From an uncultured Oscillospiraceae bacterium (GTDB taxonomy: Bacteria > Bacillota > Clostridia > Oscillospirales > Ruminococcaceae), in contig CABUAH010000078.1 in the NCBI GenBank assembly GCA_902489475.1, positions 1 to 6,477 on the forward strand: a stretch of DNA of 6,477 nt, given 5' to 3'. This document shows, piece by piece, positions 1 to 6,301 of this stretch. The position numbers and the translations under genes are program-made. Positions within the stretch are counted from its first letter, which is position 1. Each line of letters begins with the position of its first letter. Under the pieces are notes generated by a model that saw only the letters and a list, made by a program, of their open reading frames with translations, was not told the origin of the DNA and ran no database searches.

Positions 1-18
1 TAAATAGGAGGAAATTTT

Positions 19-393
19 ATGATTGATTTTCAAAATGCAAACTTTTTTAAATTAAGAAGAGTATCGGATAGTACATATTTTCAAATCCTTTCACCTATTT
101 TAACAAATGGAGAAGAAGTTATCGCTACATATCAATCCATACGAGACGGTGTTGTATTTACCAATAAAAGGATAATAGCAATAAATATTCAAGGCATCAC
201 TGGCAAAAAGAAAGATGTAACATCTTTGCCATACAGTAAAATTCAGGCATTTTCCGTAGAAACAGCAGGAGTTCTTGATTTGGATAGCGAATTGGAATTG
301 TGGTTTAGCGGTTTGGGCAAAGTTAAGTTTGAATTTAATAGTAACTGTAATGTGTCAGAAATATGCAAAACAATTGGTGATTTCGTGCTTTAA
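19..393 (+). CDS. Small single-domain bacterial PH-fold protein (bPH_1-like)
   Basis: This 124-residue protein resembles the bacterial pleckstrin-homology family typified by PF08000 (bPH_1, YvbH/YokE-like). Seen in the sequence: the 'DGVVFTNKRII' strand pair (residues 43-53), a basic turn followed by 'VTSLPYSKI' (67-75), then 'DLDSELELWFSG' (87-98) and a closing strand plus a short C-terminal helix, the usual order for this fold. There is no signal peptide or membrane segment, so it is probably cytosolic. The family's biochemical role is poorly known; binding to a protein or a membrane surface is inference. The start is fixed by AGGAGG at 6-11, seven bases before the ATG. The next gene starts 63 bases downstream with no terminator hairpin between, so the two may be co-transcribed. 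The TAA at 1-3 could end an upstream gene, but this cannot be shown. Confidence 0.82.
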   Translation: MIDFQNANFFKLRRVSDSTYFQILSPILTNGEEVIATYQSIRDGVVFTNKRIIAINIQGITGKKKDVTSLPYSKIQAFSVETAGVLDLDSELELWFSGLGKVKFEFNSNCNVSEICKTIGDFVL

Positions 394-456
394 CGAGTTC
401 GCAACAAACAGACACGCCCTAGCAGTAATTCTTTTTTGATTAAAGGAGTAATAAAT

Positions 457-879
457 ATGACATCAAGGACAATGAAAATAATCGCATTTATAGAACTTAT
501 TACCGGAGTTATAGGCAGCATTGCGGCGGGAGCAATATTTAAAACAGTTAATGCCGAAGATATTTTAAATGGCGACATACAAAATGAGTTTAATTTTGGC
601 TTAATGTTAGGATTATTAGTTTCCGTAGTCGTTTTGTTTATAATTCTGTATGCGCTATATTCAATTTTAAGTAACTTAGAAGCAATCAGAGAAGCTAATA
701 CAAACGAAAGTTTAGTGGTATCATATGAAAAACAAAAGGATATCATAGAGGCACGGGAAGAAAAACAAGTTGTTGAAGACGACGAGTTCTGGACATGTGC
801 AAAATGCGGAACTGTAAATGCTTCATGGATAAATGCTTGTATAACTTGTGGACAAAAGGTAAATAAGATAAAACTCTAA
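457..879 (+). CDS. Two-helix membrane protein with a C-terminal RanBP2-type zinc finger
   Basis: This 140-residue protein is not a member of a named family that I recognise. It has two hydrophobic helices (about residues 7-28 and 48-71), a charged, probably coiled linker (about 74-110), and a C-terminal zinc-binding motif. That motif is W112, C114, C117, N121, C128, C131, which fits the RanBP2-type pattern W-x-C-x2-C-x3-N-x6-C-x2-C exactly. A helical hairpin in the membrane holding a cytosolic finger is the simplest reading; the orientation is inferred. In eukaryotes such fingers bind RNA or ubiquitin, but in bacteria the function is unclear and may be only a structural zinc ribbon. The reading frame is open from a TTG at 436. 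I chose the ATG at 457 because GGAG at 445-448 sits eight bases before it and would be inside the gene if TTG were used. It lies downstream of the PH-domain gene and ends at a strong hairpin. Confidence 0.8.
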   Translation: MTSRTMKIIAFIELITGVIGSIAAGAIFKTVNAEDILNGDIQNEFNFGLMLGLLVSVVVLFIILYALYSILSNLEAIREANTNESLVVSYEKQKDIIEAREEKQVVEDDEFWTCAKCGTVNASWINACITCGQKVNKIKL

Positions 880-895
880 TCAGAATTAATAAACT

Positions 896-939
896 AAAAA
901 AATGCCTGTACATAACTCCTAAGAGCAGTACAGGCTTTT
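896..939. terminator. Two-way intrinsic terminator between convergent genes
   Basis: A perfect 8-bp stem (GCCTGTAC at 904-911 with GTACAGGC at 928-935) encloses a 16-base loop. On the minus strand the stem is followed by one A and then seven T (complement of 896-902), a good terminator for the tRNA-Leu gene. On the plus strand only four T (936-939) follow, then AACTTTT, a weaker terminator for the zinc-finger membrane gene that ends 16 bases before the A-run. Confidence 0.85.
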
Positions 940-945
940 AACTTT

Positions 946-1032
946 TGGTGCCGGTGACCGGGGTCGAACCGGTACGGTATCGCTACCACTGGATTTTGAG
1001 TCCAGCACGTCTGCCAATTCCATCACACCGGC
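946..1032 (-). tRNA. tRNA-Leu, anticodon CAA
   Basis: The minus strand folds into an 87-nt class II tRNA. The 7-bp acceptor stem is GCCGGTG (complement of 1026-1032) with CACCGGC (complement of 950-956), followed by discriminator A and an encoded CCA (946-948). The anticodon arm is CTGGA/TCCAG around the loop CTCAAAA, giving anticodon CAA (complement of 996-998), which reads UUG. The long variable arm with a GGTA/TACC stem is typical of tRNA-Leu. The T arm is ACCGG-TTCGACC-CCGGT. It stands alone, with its own promoter and terminator, convergent with the gene to its left. Confidence 0.98.
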
Positions 1033-1048
1033 ACAATTCAACTTTAAT

Positions 1049-1077
1049 ATATTACCATATTTTTTATTGCTTGTCAA
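1049..1077 (-). promoter_or_regulatory. Sigma-A type promoter of the tRNA-Leu gene
   Basis: Reading the minus strand, a consensus -35 TTGACA (complement of 1072-1077) is followed by exactly 17 bases and a -10 TAATAT (complement of 1049-1054). Transcription should start near 1042, leaving a 5' leader of about 10 bases before the mature tRNA end at 1032. A 12-bp palindrome, TCAAAGCTTTGA (1086-1097), lies just upstream of the -35; whether it has a role is unknown. Confidence 0.9.
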
Positions 1078-1100
1078 GAATTTTTTCAAAGCTTTGACAA

Positions 1101-1211
1101 ACTATAACTAAGCGATGTCCCCGCCTCTTTAAGCGGCAGGTTACAATCAGACGCAACGTTTTGCTACTTGCAAGCAAAGCAGAGCATTACTCCGATTTAA
1201 AATAAAAAACT
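1101..1211. other. Non-coding stretch with two short hairpins, role unknown
   Basis: This stretch lies between the tRNA promoter and the ribosome binding site of the next gene and holds no supported gene. Two hairpins can be drawn: CCGC (1121-1124) with GCGG (1133-1136), and an 8-bp stem with one G-T pair, 1158-1165 with 1173-1180, closing a 7-base loop. I could not find a convincing plus-strand promoter for the downstream gene. TACAAT at 1142-1147 resembles a -10 but has no matching -35. It may be a 5' leader of the membrane gene, but no known riboswitch class is recognisable. Confidence 0.4.
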
Positions 1212-1227
1212 TCAGGGGGAAACATTA

Positions 1228-1641
1228 ATGGATTGGCTTAAATCATTTACCATTTTTTGTATAGGGGCTTTAGGTTACGGTATAATAGAACTTCTATTCA
1301 GAGGCTATACACATATTACAATGGGAATCTTGGGAGGAATATGCCTTCTTTTTATGAGCATCTTAAACTACTTCAGATCTTCTCTGATCTCGCAATTAGT
1401 ATGTGCCGTAATAAGCGGTATATTTATCACAGTACTCGAAGGAACAATGGGGTATTTCATAAACTTAAAGCTTCACATGAACGTATGGGACTACAGCACA
1501 AACGCTTTCAATCTTCACGGTCAAGTATGCCTAAAATTTTCACTTGCATGGATTTTACTGTCAGCTGTTATAATGCCTCTTGAAAGTTATCTTTCACACA
1601 AGCTTTTTGACAGCGGCAAAAATATTGCTCAAACCACTTGA
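1228..1641 (+). CDS. Four-helix membrane protein, putative ABC-transporter type IV (CmpB-like) family
   Basis: This 137-residue integral membrane protein has four predicted helices, at about residues 5-23, 31-47, 54-78 and 99-120. Seen motifs are 'GYGIIELLFRGYTH' (16-29), an acidic-glycine pair 'EG' (71-72), 'WDYS' (87-90) and 'NLHGQVCLKFSLAW' (95-108). These match my memory of PF06541, the 'putative ABC-transporter type IV' family, in which WDYS and N-x-x-G-x-[IV]-C are the conserved core. No ATPase or binding protein is next to it, so a transport role is only a family label and is unproven. The start is set by AGGGGG at 1214-1219, eight bases before the ATG; this G-run is less usual than the AGGAG forms of its neighbours. 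No terminator follows, and the stop codon overlaps the -35 of the alaS promoter, so read-through into the T-box leader is possible. Confidence 0.8.
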   Translation: MDWLKSFTIFCIGALGYGIIELLFRGYTHITMGILGGICLLFMSILNYFRSSLISQLVCAVISGIFITVLEGTMGYFINLKLHMNVWDYSTNAFNLHGQVCLKFSLAWILLSAVIMPLESYLSHKLFDSGKNIAQTT

Positions 1642-1666
1642 TTTTTTTTATGATTTTTGATATACT
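1638..1666 (+). promoter_or_regulatory. Promoter of the T-box-alaS-HIT-purD operon
   Basis: A -35 TTGATT (1638-1643) and a -10 TATACT (1661-1666) are separated by exactly 17 bases, and TG at 1658-1659 makes an extended -10. Transcription should start near 1673, about 20 bases before the T-box Stem I and roughly 244 bases before the alaS start codon. The -35 overlaps the TGA stop (1639-1641) of the upstream membrane gene. Confidence 0.8.
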
Positions 1667-1689
1667 TTATTTAATATTTAATTGCTGTG

Positions 1690-1899
1690 ACGGGAATTAT
1701 CCGAGCTTTGCGATTTTCAGAGAGAAAGCGGTTGGTGAGAGCTTTCAATACGCTGCTCGGTGGCTTACCCTGAGCTTCGGTGGAAACATCGGCGCAGCTC
1801 TGCGTTAAAGAGCTTCGAGTGGCAGTTTTCTGCAACTTGGGTGGTACCACGGAATTTACAGTTCGTCCCAAGATCTTTGGGGCGGGCTTTTATTTTTTC
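1690..1899 (+). promoter_or_regulatory. T-box riboswitch leader sensing tRNA-Ala
   Basis: This leader element reads the charging state of tRNA-Ala and sets read-through into alaS. Stem I is visible: GGG (1692-1694) pairs with CCC (1768-1770), CCGAGC (1701-1706) with GCTCGG (1755-1760), GCG (1710-1712) with CGC (1751-1753), and AAAGC (1725-1729) with GCTTT (1741-1745). The AGAGA and GGTTGGTG loop motifs of the distal T-loop pair are present. The internal loop opposite 1695-1700 contains GCT at 1763-1765, an alanine codon and the likely specifier. Positions 1771-1833 hold the Stem II and III region. The T-box core is at 1834-1852, with the UGGU bulge (1842-1845) matching a tRNA ending A73-CCA. 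The antiterminator pairs CTTGGG (1836-1841) with CCCAAG (1867-1872) and ACGGA (1849-1853) with TTCGT (1862-1866), leaving the seven-base UGGUACC bulge. Confidence 0.96.
1861..1899 (+). terminator. T-box attenuator (leader terminator)
   Basis: The competing terminator pairs 1861-1872 with 1876-1887 (12 bp including several G-T pairs, three-base loop) and is followed by a T-rich run at 1888-1899. Its 5' arm contains both 3' arms of the antiterminator (1862-1872), so the two folds exclude each other. With charged tRNA-Ala this hairpin should form and stop transcription before the alaS ribosome binding site. Confidence 0.92.
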
Positions 1900-1916
1900 T
1901 TAAAGGAGTAAAAATT

Positions 1917-4565
1917 ATGAAATGGACAGGACTTAACGAATTAAGAGATATGTATCTTCGCTTTTTTGAAAGCAAAGGACATCTAAGACACAAGAGCTTT
2001 CCGCTCGTTCCTCAAAACGACAACAGCCTTCTTCTCATAAATGCAGGAATGGCTCCGCTTAAACCTTATTTTACAGGTCAGGAAGAGCCTCCGCGAAGAA
2101 GAATGACAACTTGCCAAAAATGTATTCGTACAGGTGATATTGAAAATGTCGGAATAACTGCCCGTCACGGAACTTTTTTTGAAATGCTCGGAAACTTTTC
2201 ATTCGGCGACTATTTTAAAGAGGACGCTATCGCTTGGGCTTGGGAATTTTGCACAGAAGTTTTAGAACTTCCTGTTGACAGACTTTTCGTATCAATCTAC
2301 GAGGACGATGACGAAGCATTCTCTATCTGGCATGAAAAAATTGGTCTTAGCGAGGGCAAGATTTTCAGAATGGGTAAAGAGGATAATTTCTGGGAGGCAG
2401 GAATTGACGGTCCTTGCGGTCCTTGCTCTGAGATTTATTTTGACAGAGGCGAAGAATACGGATGCGGCAAGCCGGGATGTACGGTTGGCTGCGACTGTGA
2501 CAGATATATGGAATTTTGGAACTTGGTTTTCACACAGTTTGAACGCCATGAGGACGGTACATATACTCCCCTTGCCCAGAGAAATATAGACACAGGTATG
2601 GGACTTGAACGACTTGCTGCAATGATGCAGGGCGTAGATTCTATTTTTGATGTTGACACAATAAAAGCAATCAGAGATAAGGTTTGTGAAATCGCACATT
2701 GCGAATATCAGAAGGATCCCAAAAAAGACATATCTATTCGTGTTATTACCGACCATATCCGCTCGGTAACATTTATGGCATCTGACGGAGTGTTCCCTTC
2801 AAACGAAGGAAGAGGTTATGTAATGCGCCGCCTTATAAGAAGAGCTGTAAGACACGCAAAGCTGTTAGGAATCGAAGGTATGTTTTTAAGCGAGCTTGTT
2901 AAAACTGTCGTTGAAAACTCAAAGGGAGAGTACAGCGAGCTTGAAGAGAAATTCGATTATATTGAAAAGCTCCTTACAAATGAGGAAAAGAGCTTTAATG
3001 AAACTATCGACCGTGGAATGAACATTTTAAACGGCTTTATAGACGATTTAAAAGCGACAGGCAAAACAGTTCTCGATGGAAAATCTTGCTTCCTTTTATC
3101 CGATACATACGGCTTCCCTATCGACCTTACAAGAGAGCTTCTTGAAGAGCAAGGACTTTCCTGTGATGATGACGAGTTTAAAAAATGCATGGAGGAGCAA
3201 AAGGAAAGAGCGAGAGAAGCAAGAGGCGGTTCAAAATACATGGGCGCTGATGAAACGATCTTCCACAATATTGACAGAGCTTTCCACACTGAATTTGTAG
3301 GATACGAAACGCTTAAAGCTGTAGCCCCTATATCCTTTATCGCAACAGACGACGAGCTTTTGGACAAGGCTTGCGAATCGGATGAAGTTTACATCGTAAC
3401 TGAAAAAACTCCTTTTTACGCAGAAAGCGGCGGACAGGTCGGCGACGTTGGAACAATTACAACTGATACGGGATTGCTTATTGTTACCGACACACAAAAG
3501 GTTGTCGCAGGAAAGATCGCTCACACTGCAAAAGTTATTAACGGCGAGATCATAAAAGGACAGACTGCTACCTTTGAGGTTGACAAATCGAAGAGAATGT
3601 CGGTTACAAGAAATCACACCTGCGCTCACCTTCTTCAGGCTGCTTTAAGAGAGGTTTTAGGCGATCACGTTCATCAGGCAGGACAGCTTGTAAATTCCGA
3701 TAGGCTTCGTTTTGATTTTTCACACTTTGATGCAATGACCCCCGAACAGCTTATAAAGGTTGAAACAATAGTTAACCAAAAGATCATGGACGCCGTTGAT
3801 GTAAAAACAGATGAAATGTCAATTAACGATGCCAAAAAGCTTGGTGCAATGGCTCTTTTCGGAGAAAAATACGGTGAGGTCGTAAGAGTTGTTTCAGCAG
3901 GAGATTTTTCTATTGAATTCTGCGGAGGAACACATCTTAAGAACACTTCACAAGCAGGCCTTTTCAAAATTGTTTCTGAATCCAGTGTTGCGGCAGGTGT
4001 AAGAAGAATTGAGGCTATAACCGGAAACGGCATTTTAAAAATGATCAACGGATTAAATGCGGCAATGCTTAACGCTTGCAAAATACTCAAAGTAAATGAC
4101 TTTTCCGCTCTTGCAGACAAATGTCAAACAGTATTGCAAAATGTCAAGGATCTTGAAAAAACCGTACAAGCTTTAAACGACAAGCTTGCTGTAGGCGAGA
4201 TAAAAGAGCTTTTGGATAAATGCGAGAAAGTAAATGGTGTAAACGTAATTGCAAACTACATGGCTAACGCAAACGGAGATATTTTAAGAAAAATAGGCGA
4301 TCAGATAAAGAGTCTTAACGAGCCTGTTATCGCCGTTTTATTCGGACGCGCAAGCGAAACTAAGGGAGTAGTATACTGTGCTTGTTCAAAAGAAGCTATA
4401 GCTCTTGGTGCACACGCAGGAAATATTTTAAGAAAAGCGTCTGCTCTTACCGGAGGTAAGGGAGGCGGAAAGCCTGACAGCGCAATGGGCGGCGTCGGAG
4501 ATATTTATAAAATCGACGAGGCTTTGGCAAAGGTTAACGAAATAGTCGGCGAGTTTGTAAAATAA
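1917..4565 (+). CDS. alaS: Alanyl-tRNA synthetase (alanine-tRNA ligase)
   Basis: This cytosolic enzyme charges tRNA-Ala with alanine using ATP and clears mischarged Ser- and Gly-tRNA-Ala. It is full length at 882 residues (about 876 in E. coli). The N-terminal class II catalytic core includes 'RRMTTCQKCIRTGDIENVG' (60-78), 'HGTFFEMLGNFSFGDYF' (84-100) and motif 3 'GMGLERLA' (227-234). A cysteine cluster, C183, C188, C192 and C194, precedes 'DRYMEFWNLVF'. The tRNA-binding helical region covers about 250-460. The editing domain has the zinc ligands H567, H571, C669 and H673, with the same spacing as E. coli H564, H568, C666 and H670. A coiled-coil-like stretch (about 720-770) leads to a C-terminal DHHA1 domain with the glycine-rich 'GGKGGGKPDSAMGG' (846-859). 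GGAG at 1905-1908 lies eight bases before the ATG. It is the first gene after the T-box. Confidence 0.99.
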   Translation: MKWTGLNELRDMYLRFFESKGHLRHKSFPLVPQNDNSLLLINAGMAPLKPYFTGQEEPPRRRMTTCQKCIRTGDIENVGITARHGTFFEMLGNFSFGDYFKEDAIAWAWEFCTEVLELPVDRLFVSIYEDDDEAFSIWHEKIGLSEGKIFRMGKEDNFWEAGIDGPCGPCSEIYFDRGEEYGCGKPGCTVGCDCDRYMEFWNLVFTQFERHEDGTYTPLAQRNIDTGMGLERLAAMMQGVDSIFDVDTIKAIRDKVCEIAHCEYQKDPKKDISIRVITDHIRSVTFMASDGVFPSNEGRGYVMRRLIRRAVRHAKLLGIEGMFLSELVKTVVENSKGEYSELEEKFDYIEKLLTNEEKSFNETIDRGMNILNGFIDDLKATGKTVLDGKSCFLLSDTYGFPIDLTRELLEEQGLSCDDDEFKKCMEEQKERAREARGGSKYMGADETIFHNIDRAFHTEFVGYETLKAVAPISFIATDDELLDKACESDEVYIVTEKTPFYAESGGQVGDVGTITTDTGLLIVTDTQKVVAGKIAHTAKVINGEIIKGQTATFEVDKSKRMSVTRNHTCAHLLQAALREVLGDHVHQAGQLVNSDRLRFDFSHFDAMTPEQLIKVETIVNQKIMDAVDVKTDEMSINDAKKLGAMALFGEKYGEVVRVVSAGDFSIEFCGGTHLKNTSQAGLFKIVSESSVAAGVRRIEAITGNGILKMINGLNAAMLNACKILKVNDFSALADKCQTVLQNVKDLEKTVQALNDKLAVGEIKELLDKCEKVNGVNVIANYMANANGDILRKIGDQIKSLNEPVIAVLFGRASETKGVVYCACSKEAIALGAHAGNILRKASALTGGKGGGKPDSAMGGVGDIYKIDEALAKVNEIVGEFVK

Positions 4566-4580
4566 AAGGAGTGTATTAAA

Positions 4581-4922
4581 ATGAACGACTGCTTATTTTG
4601 TAAAATAATAAACGGTGAAATTCCGTCCAATAAGATTTATGAAGATGAAAAGGTATATGTATTTGAGGACATAGCTCCGGCAGCACCGATTCATTATTTG
4701 GCAATTCCAAAAAAGCATTTTTCTTCAGCTCTTGAGATCAATGAGAATAACTCGGAGTATATAGCTCATATCTATGAGGTCATTGCTAAGCTTGCAAGGG
4801 AGAAAGGCTTTGATAAGGACGGCTTCAGAATTATAAACAACTGTGGCGAACAGGCAGGACAGACTGTTTTTCACATTCATTTTCACATCCTGTCCGGAAC
4901 AAAAATGGATAAACTTATTTAG
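4581..4922 (+). CDS. HIT-family hydrolase, HINT type
   Basis: This 113-residue protein belongs to the histidine-triad superfamily. HINT enzymes hydrolyse adenosine 5'-phosphoramidates, including aminoacyl-adenylates, releasing AMP. The triad is at H98, H100 and H102 in 'HIHFHILSG', preceded by 'NNCGEQAGQTVF', which is typical of the HINT (protein kinase C inhibitor-like) branch. The N-terminal 'CLFCKIINGEIP' gives a C4-x2-C7 pair that, with H46 and H98, probably binds a structural zinc, as known in some HINT proteins. Length is normal for the branch (110-120 residues). GGAG at 4568-4571 lies nine bases before the ATG. The gene starts 15 bases after the alaS stop and ends 18 bases before purD, so it almost certainly shares the alaS transcript. 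Clearing of alanyl-AMP leaked from AlaRS is a plausible but unproven role. Confidence 0.96.
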   Translation: MNDCLFCKIINGEIPSNKIYEDEKVYVFEDIAPAAPIHYLAIPKKHFSSALEINENNSEYIAHIYEVIAKLAREKGFDKDGFRIINNCGEQAGQTVFHIHFHILSGTKMDKLI

Positions 4923-4940
4923 TTTAAGGAGGAGTGCATC

Positions 4941-6296
4941 ATGAAGATTCTTGTAGTAGGCGGCGGTGGAAGAGAACACGCTATTATAATGAAGCTTTCT
5001 CAAAGCAGTATGGTTGATTCACTTTACTGTGCGCCGGGAAACGGTGGAATATCAAAATACGCAGAATGCTTTAATGTTTCGGCAACCGACATAAGCGGTA
5101 TGGTAGAGCTTGCAAAAAAGCTTCGTGTTGACATGGTTGTTGTAGCGCCTGACGATCCGCTTGTTCTTGGAATGGTTGACGCATTAAGAGCGGAAGGCTT
5201 TATGACCTTCGGTCCTACAAAGGCAGCGGCAATTATTGAGGGAAGTAAGGTTTTTTCAAAAGATCTTATGAAAAAATACAACATTCCTACTGCATTTTAC
5301 GAGGTTTTCACCAATGCCGATGAAGCAATTGAATATCTTAAAAAGCAAAACTCATATCCTGCCGTTATCAAAGCAGATGGACTTGCTTTGGGAAAAGGCG
5401 TTATTATAGCTCAAAACGAGCAGGAAGCAATAGATGCAGTAAACTCAATGATAAACGATAAGAAATTCGGTGAATCAGGTTCAAGAATTGTTATCGAAGA
5501 GTTTTTAACAGGCCCTGAAGTATCTGTATTATCCTTTACTGACGGTGAAACGCTTGTACCTATGATCTCATCTATGGATCACAAGAGAGCTTACGATAAC
5601 GACGAAGGGCTTAACACAGGCGGAATGGGAACTGTAGCTCCAAATCCTTATTACACAGAAAGCGTCGCAAAGGAATGCATGGAAAAAATCTTTCTTCCTA
5701 CAATTAATGCTATGAAAGCCGAGGGAAGAACCTTTGAGGGCTGCTTATACTTTGGACTTATGATAACTCCGAATGGACCTAAGGTTATTGAATATAACTG
5801 CAGATTCGGAGACCCTGAAACACAGGTCGTTCTTCCAATGCTGGACGGAGATTTGGCTGATATTATGCTAAAAATCTACAACCATGATTTAAAGAGCGCT
5901 AAGATTGACTGGAAGCAGGGCTTTTGCTCATGCGTTGTCATGGCAAGCGGCGGTTATCCTCAAAGCTATCCAAAGGGACTTGCCATTTCAGGTCTTGACG
6001 AAAAAGGACAAGTAGACGGTGCATTCGTTTATCATGCAGGAACAGCTTTTAAGGACGGTAAATTTTTGACAAACGGTGGACGTGTGCTTGGCATAACCTG
6101 TAATGCTCTCACATTACAAGGTGCACTTGACAAATCTTACACGGCTGTTTCAAAAATAAGCTGGGATAACGCTCACTTTAGAAAAGATATTGGTCAAAGA
6201 GCGTTAAAGGCGCTGAAAAATGATCCGCTCGATCTTGAATACAAACAGGATCTTGAGGATTATCTTGAAGATAATGGCGTTTATTTAAGGCAGTAA
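4941..6296 (+). CDS. purD: Phosphoribosylamine-glycine ligase (GAR synthetase)
   Basis: PurD catalyses the second step of purine synthesis: phosphoribosylamine, glycine and ATP give glycinamide ribonucleotide. The N-terminal domain opens with 'VVGGGGREHA' (5-14). The ATP-grasp core shows 'KADGLALGKGV' (144-154), 'IEEFLTGPEVS' (185-195), 'DHKRAYDNDEGLNTGGMG' (213-230) and the family signature 'RFGDPETQ' (288-295). The C-terminal domain runs to 'FRKDIGQRAL' (413-422), where many homologues end. Here an acidic tail of about 29 residues follows, giving 451 residues against the usual 420-430. The common 'VGPEAPL' segment is replaced by 'VAPDDPL' (68-74). The start is fixed by a full AAGGAGG (4926-4932) eight bases before the ATG, the strongest ribosome binding site in the window. 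It is the third gene of the alaS operon, and no other pur gene is visible here. Confidence 0.98.
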   Translation: MKILVVGGGGREHAIIMKLSQSSMVDSLYCAPGNGGISKYAECFNVSATDISGMVELAKKLRVDMVVVAPDDPLVLGMVDALRAEGFMTFGPTKAAAIIEGSKVFSKDLMKKYNIPTAFYEVFTNADEAIEYLKKQNSYPAVIKADGLALGKGVIIAQNEQEAIDAVNSMINDKKFGESGSRIVIEEFLTGPEVSVLSFTDGETLVPMISSMDHKRAYDNDEGLNTGGMGTVAPNPYYTESVAKECMEKIFLPTINAMKAEGRTFEGCLYFGLMITPNGPKVIEYNCRFGDPETQVVLPMLDGDLADIMLKIYNHDLKSAKIDWKQGFCSCVVMASGGYPQSYPKGLAISGLDEKGQVDGAFVYHAGTAFKDGKFLTNGGRVLGITCNALTLQGALDKSYTAVSKISWDNAHFRKDIGQRALKALKNDPLDLEYKQDLEDYLEDNGVYLRQ

Positions 6297-6301
6297 AAAA
6301 C

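Noticed and set aside
436..456. TTG start seven codons before the zinc-finger membrane gene's ATG
   Set aside because: The GGAG at 445-448 would lie inside the gene and no ribosome site precedes the TTG, while the ATG at 457 has ideal spacing.
394..456. Possible terminator between the PH-domain gene and the zinc-finger gene (T-run at 432-437)
   Set aside because: No stem-loop of useful strength precedes the T-run.
390..746. 118-codon minus-strand reading frame
   Set aside because: It is antisense to the membrane gene, has no family resemblance that I recognise, and its composition mirrors the plus-strand gene.
1086..1100. TTGACA at 1094-1099 as a plus-strand -35 for the CmpB-like gene
   Set aside because: There is no -10-like sequence 16-18 bases downstream.
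1257..1583. 108-codon plus-strand frame inside the CmpB-like gene
   Set aside because: It lies in another frame of a gene with clear membrane topology and family motifs; the translation looks like random out-of-frame sequence.
1762..1764. GGC (glycine) as T-box specifier
   Set aside because: The frame one base on gives GCT (alanine), which agrees with the downstream alaS; only a covariance alignment can settle this fully.
1671..1871. 66-codon minus-strand frame
   Set aside because: It is the complement of the T-box leader, whose RNA structure explains this sequence.
2292..4120. Several long antisense frames within alaS
   Set aside because: They are shadows of the strong alaS reading frame, and no ribosome sites or recognisable domains were seen.
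4725..5284. Antisense frames over the HIT gene and purD
   Set aside because: They overlap well-identified genes, and the translations show no family resemblance.
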